NCBI RefSeq assembly: GCF_007859755.1
Contig: NZ_SJPF01000006.1
Coordinates: 361,781 to 425,780 of the forward strand
DNA: 64,000 bases
Direction: 5' to 3'
DNA from: Blastopirellula retiformator
Lineage (GTDB): Bacteria > Planctomycetota > Planctomycetia > Pirellulales > Pirellulaceae
A program made the translations under genes and the position numbers. The notes under the pieces were generated by a model. That model saw only the letters and a program-made list of their open reading frames with translations. It ran no database searches and had not been told where the DNA came from. Positions 43,586 through 50,888 of the stretch are shown piece by piece; positions within the stretch are counted from its first letter, which is position 1; each line of letters opens with the position of its first letter.

Positions 43586-43933
43586 ATGACAGCGACCAAG
43601 ATTGTTTATCGATTCACTTTCGCGAGAAGCGTCGAACAGGAGGATGTCCAGGCGGCAATCGTCCTGGCCCTGTTCGGCGTGGAGTCTCTCCATGGTCGGG
43701 CTCGCATTCGGCTCGACGCGGCCCACCACTTTGATTTTGCCCACAGAGCCTGTGTGATCGACGCCAGCAATGAGGTTGGCGTCGATCTGAGTCGTCTGTT
43801 CACCGGTTTTCTCCTGCGGGAGATCGGTGACGACGGCTTTCAGGTCGAGCGGATTGAAAAGGATGCGGTGAAGAAGACCGCACCGTCGCACTCAGGCCTC
43901 AACGGCTTTGCGAAGCCAGGAGGTAAGGCATGA
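43586..43933 (+). CDS. element protein of unknown function
   Basis: A 115-residue protein with an N-terminal alpha/beta unit (IVYRFTFARSVEQEDVQAAI, then VLALFGVESLHGRARIRLDA) and a basic tail. I do not recognise it. GGAG precedes the ATG by 9 bases and the stop overlaps the primase-helicase ATG by ATGA, so it is co-translated with it and may act in replication. Confidence 0.6.
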   Translation: MTATKIVYRFTFARSVEQEDVQAAIVLALFGVESLHGRARIRLDAAHHFDFAHRACVIDASNEVGVDLSRLFTGFLLREIGDDGFQVERIEKDAVKKTAPSHSGLNGFAKPGGKA

Positions 43934-46611
43934 TTGTCCGAACTGAAGCAACCACGGATGGAGTTGCGGCTGCGGACGAGATGCATGCGAATGCTGAAAT
44001 CGCAGTTCAGTTCCTGACGGCGCTATTCGATGAAGACGACCTGATTCTATTTCGGCCGATCGAAACTTGGACGGAAGGAGGGCGAAAGAAGAGCCGCGTG
44101 GATTATCGAAACACGCAATATCGCAGGGCCCAGCGAGAAACCTTAAAGGGAACGGTTGCGAGCCTATTGCGGAAGGCGGAAAGGAATCCACTGAACCTAT
44201 TTTTTGGCTCGTGCCCTCGGTACGGCGGAAATGGTGAATTTGACTTAGCCTGGCAAATTCGCAATGTTCGCGCGTTGTGGACGGATATTGATCACGTTTC
44301 CCTCGACGAAGTTCGTGAGCGAATCGCGAAATCGAATCTACCCGAACCATCCATCATCGTTAACTCGGGAAACGGCTGTCACCTTTACTGGATACTCGAC
44401 AAGCCGTTTTTCATCGATGACGTTGTAGACCCGCCTGCGATCCTCACTGAATGGGTCGAGAAGGATGGCGGTGGTAAGAAGGCTCGCAAGTACTTCCTGC
44501 AGGGCGAGGATCGCGTCTACCTCGACAAACGTCAGAATATTCCCACGCTAAGCCCCAAAGCTCAGCATATCCAAGACATCCTGGCTGGAATCGCGGATCT
44601 GGTTGGCGGGGACCACACGACCGACTTGTCGCGACTCTTACGGCTACCGGGAACCTTCAATCGCAAGGATCAACGCAACGGCCGTGATCCAGTGCCTACG
44701 GAGTTAGTCGAGTGCGAGCCATCCCGACGGTACTCGCTCGCCATATTTGAGCCTTTGAAAAAGCCATCGCCGGAAGCGGAACGTGCGAAACAGATCGCCT
44801 GTATCCCGCTACCTCGTCCCCGCACGACCTCTGCGTCGAAGTCCGATCGGCTCGATGAACTTATCACCGTCAGCGCCACGACAGAGCCTGGTCGACGCTC
44901 TGAGGCGGATTTCGCGGTGTGCTGCTATGCGGTGCGATACGGGATCGACAAGGAAGATGTCTGGCGACGGGTCGAACCGATTGGAAAATTCGCGGACCAG
45001 GGTCGCACCTACTTCGACCATACCTGGGAAAACGCGGAGGACAGGGTGCGTGTGCAAACTTTTGAAAGGCTAGAGCAACGTGCTAACCCGACGAATTCCG
45101 TTGCCGCGGACGAACCTCGCGACGCCGGCGATCATTTGCATGACTCTCCCGGCACCAAAAAAAGGCGTGTAATTCAAATCGACCCGTCGAAAGACCCGGT
45201 CGGCGACACGATGCATCAGATTACGAATACGCTGCTCAAGTCCAGTGGTTGCTTTAGCCGCGCCGAGCAATTGGTGAACATGCGGGAAGATGTCGTCACG
45301 CCAGTTCTTACTTCTGCAGAGTTGGCCGGTCTTCTCAATTCCTACGTCGAGTTCGGCTTCGTCGAAGGGAGCCGATTTCAATACAAGCCGCTTCCTGCCA
45401 ATTACGGCAACACGTGGCTCAACCATCCTGGCGAACGGGGACGCTTGCCGGTGATCGAATTGTTCACCCGCAACCCAGTTTATTCGGAGGATTGGCGACT
45501 GGTGGCGCCAGGATACGATCCGCACTCGAAAATCTATTATGCAGGTCCGCAGGTGTCTCCACGCCAGGGGACATTCCATCTTGAGAAGATGTTGCACGAC
45601 TTCTGCTTCAAGACCCCGGGAGATCGCACGAACTACCTCGGGATACTCCTGACGACCGTGTTGATCCCGCACTTCATCGGTTCAAAGCCCGCCGCCTTGT
45701 TCAATGGCAACCAGCCCGGACTGGGCAAGACGGTCCTGGGCCAGATCACTTCGATCCTGCGTGACGCCAAAACGGTCGAGACGGCGAGCTACAATCCGAA
45801 CGACGAGGAGTTCGAGAAACGGCTAGGTGCGATCGTACGGCGTGGAGCCAGCACGATCATTATCGATAATGCCAAAGGCCGCGGTCGTAATCCAAGGATC
45901 GAATCCGCTTGTCTGGAACGCTCGATCACCGACCCGATACTCTCCTATCGCCTTCTGGGTAGCTCTGAGTCGATCCGGGCCGAGAACTCGCACATCTTCT
46001 GCATCACCGCCAACTCGCCCGATGTGAGTCGCGACCTGGTGACCCGGAGCGTGGTCATTAATCTCTTTTACGAAGGCAATCCGGAAAGACGCAAGTTTTC
46101 CATTGCGGATCCTGAAGGTTATGCCTTGGAACATCGGTTGGAAATCCTCGGTGAATTGATCGGCATGGTCGAACGCTGGAAGGCGTCTGGGATGCCGCTG
46201 GCCAGTACGGACTCACGATTCAATAAACGCAACTGGGGCGACATCGTGGGCGGCGTTCTCCAGACGTGTGGTGAACCCGACTTCCTGGTCAACAGCGAGG
46301 AGGCGGCGACTCAGCTCGATGACACGCGGCGTGAGTTCAACGATTTGGTGCTGTCCATGGCGGACCATCCTCGGGGAATGTGGACATCGAAAGAGTTGGC
46401 GGAACATTGCGACAAGCATGGACTGCTCCAAGATGAGCTGGGTGACGGCACACTGCGGTCGAGGTCCACACGACTTGGACTGCTCGCTGGGCGGTTCGTG
46501 TCAGAGCGATTCGACATAGAGGATGGACGCACAGCGACGTTCCTTCGTTCGGAAGATCGCAACGGGAAGGTCTATCGGGTCGGAATCACGGGCGAAGTGC
46601 GGAACGTTTGA
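43930..46611 (+). CDS. primase-helicase replication protein
   Basis: An 893-residue protein with two catalytic parts. The N-terminal half resembles an archaeo-eukaryotic type primase (Prim-Pol): ALWTDIDHVS with the paired aspartates at about residue 117, IIVNSGNGCHLYWILD at about 141-156 with the SGxGxH signature, and LLRLPGTFNRKDQ at about 237. The C-terminal half is a P-loop helicase with FNGNQPGLGKTVLGQI at about 597-612 and a Walker B-like STIIIDNAKG. The build is that of plasmid, phage and satellite initiators that prime and unwind at their own origin. An iteron-like array begins at its last codons. Confidence 0.82.
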   Translation: MIVRTEATTDGVAAADEMHANAEIAVQFLTALFDEDDLILFRPIETWTEGGRKKSRVDYRNTQYRRAQRETLKGTVASLLRKAERNPLNLFFGSCPRYGGNGEFDLAWQIRNVRALWTDIDHVSLDEVRERIAKSNLPEPSIIVNSGNGCHLYWILDKPFFIDDVVDPPAILTEWVEKDGGGKKARKYFLQGEDRVYLDKRQNIPTLSPKAQHIQDILAGIADLVGGDHTTDLSRLLRLPGTFNRKDQRNGRDPVPTELVECEPSRRYSLAIFEPLKKPSPEAERAKQIACIPLPRPRTTSASKSDRLDELITVSATTEPGRRSEADFAVCCYAVRYGIDKEDVWRRVEPIGKFADQGRTYFDHTWENAEDRVRVQTFERLEQRANPTNSVAADEPRDAGDHLHDSPGTKKRRVIQIDPSKDPVGDTMHQITNTLLKSSGCFSRAEQLVNMREDVVTPVLTSAELAGLLNSYVEFGFVEGSRFQYKPLPANYGNTWLNHPGERGRLPVIELFTRNPVYSEDWRLVAPGYDPHSKIYYAGPQVSPRQGTFHLEKMLHDFCFKTPGDRTNYLGILLTTVLIPHFIGSKPAALFNGNQPGLGKTVLGQITSILRDAKTVETASYNPNDEEFEKRLGAIVRRGASTIIIDNAKGRGRNPRIESACLERSITDPILSYRLLGSSESIRAENSHIFCITANSPDVSRDLVTRSVVINLFYEGNPERRKFSIADPEGYALEHRLEILGELIGMVERWKASGMPLASTDSRFNKRNWGDIVGGVLQTCGEPDFLVNSEEAATQLDDTRREFNDLVLSMADHPRGMWTSKELAEHCDKHGLLQDELGDGTLRSRSTRLGLLAGRFVSERFDIEDGRTATFLRSEDRNGKVYRVGITGEVRNV

Positions 46612-46875
46612 GCCAAATGCGGAACGTTTGCGGAACGTTGAAAACCCCAACGTTCCGCACCTTAAGTCATGAAAGGATAAGGAGATGCGACAACAGTGCG
46701 GAACGTGCGGAACGTTACAGGTAACTCCATGTACGTGCGCGCATGTGCGCGTGAGGCTGGGTACCGTCAAACGTTCCGCACGTTCCGCAAATCGTCATAA
46801 GTCTCGAAATGGAAATGGCTTATGTGCCAAGCAACGTTCCGCACAACGTTCCGCAAACGTTCCGCAAGGTTCCGC
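46599..46875. repeat. iteron-like array, 12 copies of GCGGAACGTT
   Basis: Copies of GCGGAACGT(T) or its complement begin at 46599, 46619, 46630, 46649, 46698, 46707, 46770, 46780, 46833, 46845, 46856 and 46866. Eleven match the 9-base core exactly; the last has GG for CG. The first five to six are mainly in direct, the rest in inverted orientation. Position directly behind the primase-helicase gene suggests an origin or a binding array for an element protein. Confidence 0.8.
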
Positions 46876-46910
46876 ACCCGAATGTCACCTCGAAATGGAG
46901 GACTAGCCGC

Positions 46911-47042
46911 ATGGGAGTTTGCAACAACCACCTACTTCGCGTCGCGTTGACCCTAGAGCACTTGCTTGCCCACTTCGACGCGTTCACCATCTTCCTCGCG
47001 CTCCTGCTGGCGGGCACGTGGATGCAACGTCTTTTCAATTGA
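46911..47042 (+). CDS. possible small single-TM protein
   Basis: A 43-residue frame (MGVCNNHLLRVALTLEHLLA onward) with a hydrophobic stretch FTIFLALLLAGTWMQ near its end. GGAGG lies 12 bases before the ATG. The coding evidence is only the ribosome site and the hydrophobic segment; it could be chance. Confidence 0.35.
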   Translation: MGVCNNHLLRVALTLEHLLAHFDAFTIFLALLLAGTWMQRLFN

Positions 47043-47166
47043 GGATCGAGTGAGGCCGAAGTGTAGCGCCCAAGTCATTGATGAAAACTACACAGCCCAT
47101 CAGGGCATGCCCCGGCAACGTGTGTACTTGGACGTTTTCTGATCAAACCAGGACAAGGAGTAACTC

Positions 47167-47382
47167 ATGAAACGAACGAATTCCCAAACGCCAGTCGCCC
47201 AATCGATTGACTGGTATTCCCAAGGTGATTCTCAAATGGTGGAGATCAATGGCGTGCGCATTGTCGTACGACTCGTTGGTCGAAAAGGACGTCGCGCACG
47301 CATCGCGATCTCAGCGCCTTCAACAGCAAAATTTTCAGCAGCTTCTAACGAATCGGACACGTTTCCAATAGTGACTCGTTAG
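47167..47382 (+). CDS. small element protein of unknown function
   Basis: A 71-residue basic protein; the centre MVEINGVRIVVRLVGRKGRR followed by ARIAISAP reads like a small beta-rich unit also seen in translation- or CsrA-like proteins, but it matches no family I can name. AAGGAG lies 6 bases before the ATG, which is the best argument that it is real. It is transcribed with the element's replication genes. Confidence 0.5.
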   Translation: MKRTNSQTPVAQSIDWYSQGDSQMVEINGVRIVVRLVGRKGRRARIAISAPSTAKFSAASNESDTFPIVTR

Positions 47383-47515
47383 CGTAATCGGTTAGAATGA
47401 AGACATCTTCAGTGGCAGGAGATTTCTGGTTCTCTTGCCCGCCGCTCGCATTGAGCCGCACTCCGCATCTCGGAGCTACCAGCACGAACCCTCGTGTAGT
47501 GGTGAGCTCTGTCTC

Positions 47516-48829
47516 ATGAAGATCGAACAGTGGAAGATTTCGGATGTCACACCGTATCCCAACAACCCCCGTGTCAACGATGGCGCCGTCGAGGCAGTTG
47601 CAAAGAGTTTGCAGGAGTTTGGCTTTCGTCAGCCGATCGTGGTTGATGAGCAAGGCATCGTCATCGTCGGTCACACCAGATTAAAAGCGGCACAGAAGCT
47701 GGGTATGGAAACGGTCCCGATCCATGTCGCTACGGATATGACGCCGGAGCAGATCAAGGCCTATCGCATCGCGGACAACCAAACGGCGACCATTGCCGAG
47801 TGGGACCAGATTCTACTTCCCCTGGAATTGGCAGATTTGCAATCGTTTGGCTACGACCTCGGTCTGCTCGGATTCAGCGAGGACGAACTAGCTAAGATGC
47901 TCCATCCCGATGGTAAAGAGGGCCTTACCGATCCGGATGATGTTCCCGAGCAACCGGATCAAGCCGTAACGCAGCCTGGCGACTTATGGATCTTGGGCGA
48001 CCATCGATTGCTTTGCGGAGATAGCACGAAGCCCGAAGACGTCGATCGGTTGCTGGACGGCGCAGTGATTCATTGCGTGAATAGCGATCCGCCTTACAAC
48101 GTGAAGGTCGAGCCGAGATCGAAAGCAGCCATCGCGGCCGGTAACAGCAGCTTTACCGATCCGAGCAAACACAAGTCGGACGGGAAATCGAAAAAGTTAC
48201 GTGCCAAGGATCGACCGCTGGAGAACGACTTCGTTACCGACGATGAGTTCGATCGCTTGCTCGACGCTTGGTTCGGCAACATGGCTCGCGTCCTCGCACC
48301 GGGTCGGGCGTTCTACATCTGGGGCGGATATGCCAACTGTGCGAACTACCCGCCATTCCTGAAGAAGCACGGACTCTATTTCAGCCAAGCGATCATCTGG
48401 GATAAACAGCACCCGGTTCTCACGCGTAAAGACTTCATGGGAGCGCATGAATGGAGTTTCTACGGCTGGCGTGAAGGTGCGGCGCATCGCTTCTACGGAC
48501 CGAAGAATGTGCCCGACTTGTGGCACGTGAAGAAGATCCCGCCGCAGCAAATGGAACATTTAACGGCCAAGCCTGCCGAGCTTGCTGTGCGTGCGCTGCA
48601 GTACTCCACGGTCGCGGGCGAGAACGTCCTGGATCTCTTCGGCGGCAGCGGCTCGACCATGATTGGTGCGGAGCAGACCGGACGCAACGCCTACTTGATG
48701 GAACTCGACACGCTGTACTGTGACACTATCGCCGACCGCTTCCAAAGGTTCACGGGCAAGCAAGCGATCTTGGAACGAACCGGTGACTCGCCGATTCCGA
48801 TGAAGGCTCGCGAGGAGGCGATGCAATGA
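47516..48829 (+). CDS. ParB-domain DNA methyltransferase
   Basis: A 437-residue fusion common in phages. Residues 1-95 are a ParB/Srx-like domain (ISDVTPYPNNPRVN and IVIVGHTRLKAAQKLG). The rest is a beta-class DNA methyltransferase with the catalytic motif DPPYN near residue 192 before the SAM motif VLDLFGGSGSTMIGAEQTG near residue 375. It would methylate adenine N6 or cytosine N4, probably to protect element DNA from host restriction. The start at 47516 is chosen because it begins the ParB fold; 27 upstream codons look non-coding. The stop overlaps the next micro-ORF by ATGA. Confidence 0.85.
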   Translation: MKIEQWKISDVTPYPNNPRVNDGAVEAVAKSLQEFGFRQPIVVDEQGIVIVGHTRLKAAQKLGMETVPIHVATDMTPEQIKAYRIADNQTATIAEWDQILLPLELADLQSFGYDLGLLGFSEDELAKMLHPDGKEGLTDPDDVPEQPDQAVTQPGDLWILGDHRLLCGDSTKPEDVDRLLDGAVIHCVNSDPPYNVKVEPRSKAAIAAGNSSFTDPSKHKSDGKSKKLRAKDRPLENDFVTDDEFDRLLDAWFGNMARVLAPGRAFYIWGGYANCANYPPFLKKHGLYFSQAIIWDKQHPVLTRKDFMGAHEWSFYGWREGAAHRFYGPKNVPDLWHVKKIPPQQMEHLTAKPAELAVRALQYSTVAGENVLDLFGGSGSTMIGAEQTGRNAYLMELDTLYCDTIADRFQRFTGKQAILERTGDSPIPMKAREEAMQ

Positions 48830-48926
48830 GAGTTTACCCGGAAGCGCACGGCTATGTCACGAAGTACGGCTAGAGGCCAAACGCAAACGGCGGGAACGTA
48901 AGCATCCGCAGGAGAAATCATTGTGA
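48826..48926 (+). pseudogene. frameshifted small basic protein
   Basis: An ATG overlapping the methylase stop opens MRVYPEAHGYVTKYG and meets TAG after 15 codons. Shifting the frame at the TAG gives EAKRKRRERKHPQEKSL and then a TGA at 48924. The basic continuation and the coupled start suggest one small gene broken by loss of a single base. Programmed shifting or chance cannot be excluded. Confidence 0.35.
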
Positions 48927-49174
48927 GTGCCCGACAGAATTCGCCCCAGCAAGCTATTCTTCATGGCCTCGATCGCTTCGCAGACAATCAGGTGCTCTTC
49001 GATGAGCGCATGATCATTCGCCTCGCCAATCGGGATATCGGCGATCTCGAGTGTTTCCGCCAGGGTTCGAAGGCCTTCGATGGCTTTGTAGTACGATGCC
49101 CGAATTTCTTGGGCTTGGTGCGCGTCCATGTTGCGGAAGGCCTCTCGAAGCTTGGTTTCGTGGGCGTTGGTCAT
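48857..49174 (-). CDS. small helical element protein
   Basis: A 105-residue protein, almost all helix: MTNAHETKLREAFRNMDAHQ, then KAIEGLRTLAETLEIADI and HALIEEHLIVCEAIEAMKNS. The C-terminal 25 residues, rich in R and S, overlap the broken plus-strand gene and are probably less constrained. No family is recognised. GGAG lies about 10 bases before the ATG at 49174, and a 36-bp element shared with the HARE-HTH gene lies upstream. Confidence 0.6.
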   Translation of the reverse strand: MTNAHETKLREAFRNMDAHQAQEIRASYYKAIEGLRTLAETLEIADIPIGEANDHALIEEHLIVCEAIEAMKNSLLGRILSGTHNDFSCGCLRSRRLRLASSRTS

Positions 49175-49210
49175 TCTCGTGGCTCCGTGGTTGGTGGGGT
49201 TTCGTATGTA

Positions 49211-49246
49211 ACACATGAGCCATGGAATCTTGCGAACATCAAGCGC
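49211..49246 (-). promoter_or_regulatory. shared bipartite upstream element, copy 1
   Basis: On the minus strand this reads GCGCTTGATGT, 11 unlike bases, CATGGCTCATGTGT. It is found with exactly the same spacing at 49849-49884. TTGATG could be a -35 box; the -10 is weak. It ends 36 bases before the start of the 105-residue gene. Confidence 0.55.
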
Positions 49247-49393
49247 CGTCGCGATGAATTTAGCAGCTTTCTGTCGGTGGGCGACGTTGGCCCGTGTTGC
49301 GAACGAAGCCGGATCTGGCCCAGCAATGCCAGTCACGAGAAAACGCCCACACGATTTGAACGTGGGGCGTTGTGTCGGATGCTGTCCGAGAAC

Positions 49394-49795
49394 CTAGCCG
49401 TTAGCGGCGAACTTCCCCCGCTCGGTCTTCTTGAATCTGGCGCCCTGCCCTTTCGTGTTGATCTCCCGCAGGATGGCGCTGTAGAGCGTGGCATGGGGAG
49501 TCTTCCCGCCGGGGCTCGACCAATACCCTTTCGCCGCCATCGCCTCGACCATCTGCTTGGCATTGAGCGGTTCTTTCGATTCAGCCAGAACCTTCGCCGC
49601 CGCGTTGATCGCCGACATCCGTTTGGGCTCATCAGCCTTCGCGGGCTTGGGATCGGGTTTCGGATCCGGTTTCGGTTCGCTCGCTGGTGGCGTGGTCTTC
49701 GTTGCTTTTGCCGTTCGTGCTTTGGTGGCGCCCTTGGTGCTGGTCGTCTTGGCGGCTGCGGGCTTACGAGTCGAGGTGGTTTTCTTCGTGGCCAT
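49394..49795 (-). CDS. HARE-HTH winged-helix protein with histone-like N-terminal tail
   Basis: A 133-residue protein. Residues 1-58 are a tail rich in K, A, T and P (MATKKTTSTRKPAAAKTTST onward), like bacterial H1-type proteins, with a DPKPDPKP spacer. Residues 59-133 are a HARE-HTH winged helix: MSAINAAAKVLAESKEPLNA, then KQMVEAMAAKGYWSSPGGKT, then TLYSAILREINTKG and FKKTERGKF. The domain occurs in DNA-modification and restriction proteins and is linked to recognition of DNA state. It is frequent in planctomycetes. A role in element chromatin or in sensing modification is inferred. Confidence 0.85.
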   Translation of the reverse strand: MATKKTTSTRKPAAAKTTSTKGATKARTAKATKTTPPASEPKPDPKPDPKPAKADEPKRMSAINAAAKVLAESKEPLNAKQMVEAMAAKGYWSSPGGKTPHATLYSAILREINTKGQGARFKKTERGKFAANG

Positions 49796-49848
49796 GGGTT
49801 TGCTCCGGTTCGTTGGAATTCGTTCGTCGCGATCCGCGTCGCGTTAAC

Positions 49849-49884
49849 ACACATGAGCCATGCATTCGGAAACACATCAAGCGC
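49849..49884 (-). promoter_or_regulatory. shared bipartite upstream element, copy 2
   Basis: Same GCGCTTGATGT, 11 bases, CATGGCTCATGTGT as at 49211-49246, ending 53 bases before the start of the HARE-HTH gene. Both flanks differ, so the shared block is probably functional. Confidence 0.55.
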
Positions 49885-49929
49885 TGTTGGCGGCAATTCA
49901 GAAGAATCTTTATCAAGGGGGACAACGCC

Positions 49930-50427
49930 ATGCCCAAGCGTATGAAGCGACGAAGCGAAACGGTAAAGCGTGTTGGTCGAAGCAACATCGAAGTACGTCG
50001 TCCCTCACCAAGATCGCTGGGTTACGACGCCGACTGGGAACGAGTCGCCAAGCATCGCCGTGAGCTGGATCGATACCTCTGCCAAACGTGTTTAGAGCAA
50101 GGCCTGCTTACTTCGGCGACCGACGTCGATCACATCATCCCGCTGCACGTTCGCATCGAATGGCGACTTGAGTTGGGCAATACGCAGGTGCTCTGTCGAA
50201 CGCATCACCGGCGCAAGACGGAACAAGATAAACAGCTGTTCGGGTCAAGCACCGCGAGTTCGCTAACTGCAGAACAACAAACCCGCAGAGATACCCTTAG
50301 GAGGCTCCAGGAGCCGCCGAGAGGGACCGGGGGGGAGTCATTCATACCGGGATACGCCGCTTGTACCGTCGCGTTCCCCGCGCGCGCTTTTCCGCGAAAT
50401 TGGGTACCGGGGGGGCGTCGACCATGA
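49930..50427 (+). CDS. HNH endonuclease
   Basis: A 165-residue protein with an HNH core at about residues 50-100: YLCQTCLEQG, then TDVDHIIPL and NTQVLCRTHHRRKT, which holds the catalytic His and a CxxC/CxxH zinc site. HNH nucleases next to terminase genes are common in tailed phages and assist DNA packaging. AAGGGGG lies 8 bases before the ATG. Its stop overlaps the terminase small-subunit ATG by ATGA. The C-terminal 35 residues (rich in G, R and P) are probably unstructured. Confidence 0.85.
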   Translation: MPKRMKRRSETVKRVGRSNIEVRRPSPRSLGYDADWERVAKHRRELDRYLCQTCLEQGLLTSATDVDHIIPLHVRIEWRLELGNTQVLCRTHHRRKTEQDKQLFGSSTASSLTAEQQTRRDTLRRLQEPPRGTGGESFIPGYAACTVAFPARAFPRNWVPGGRRP

Positions 50428-50888
50428 AGGGACGTAAACCCAAACCGACGGTCCTGAAGATTCGCGAGGGAAACCCTGGCAAACGGGCTATCAACAAGGC
50501 GGAGCCAAACGCGCCAGATGACGTTCCTTCGTGCCCAGACTTCCTCGATGAAGTTGCGCAGGAGGAATGGCATCGCATCGCCAGAATCCTTTCTGACATG
50601 GGATTACTCAGCACCGCCGACCGCGCCGCACTCGCCGCCTATTGCACCGTCTACAGTCGCTGGGTCCATGCCGAGGAGCAAGTGAGGAAGTTTGGCACGA
50701 TCGTCAAATCGCCCGACAAAGGTTTTCCGATGAAATCGCCCTACCTCACAGTGGCGGACCAGGCGATGGAGACGATGAGAAAGTTTCTGGTCGAGTTTGG
50801 CCTCACGCCATCCAGTCGCAGCCGCATCCGTGTCGACCGCAAAACCGCCGCCGATGATCAGTTCGATCTCTTTGTAGGAGCCGGGTAG
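50424..50888 (+). CDS. phage terminase small subunit, P27 family
   Basis: A 154-residue protein with the family start MKGRKPKPTVLKIREGNPGK and the helical core LDEVAQEEWHRIARILSDMG with LSTADRAALAAYCTVYSRWV. Small subunits recognise the phage pac or cos site and load the large subunit. The start at 50424 matches the family and overlaps HNH. Its TAG shares one base with the GTG of the large subunit. Confidence 0.92.
   Translation: MKGRKPKPTVLKIREGNPGKRAINKAEPNAPDDVPSCPDFLDEVAQEEWHRIARILSDMGLLSTADRAALAAYCTVYSRWVHAEEQVRKFGTIVKSPDKGFPMKSPYLTVADQAMETMRKFLVEFGLTPSSRSRIRVDRKTAADDQFDLFVGAG

Noticed and set aside
46685..46906. 73-residue plus-strand frame within the iteron array
   Set aside because: Its sequence is just the translated repeat motif, rich in C and R, and it has no convincing ribosome site.
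48923..49945. 340-residue plus-strand frame starting with GTG
   Set aside because: It lies antisense to the 105-residue and HARE-HTH genes and reads as low-complexity G/R-rich sequence, the mirror of real genes.
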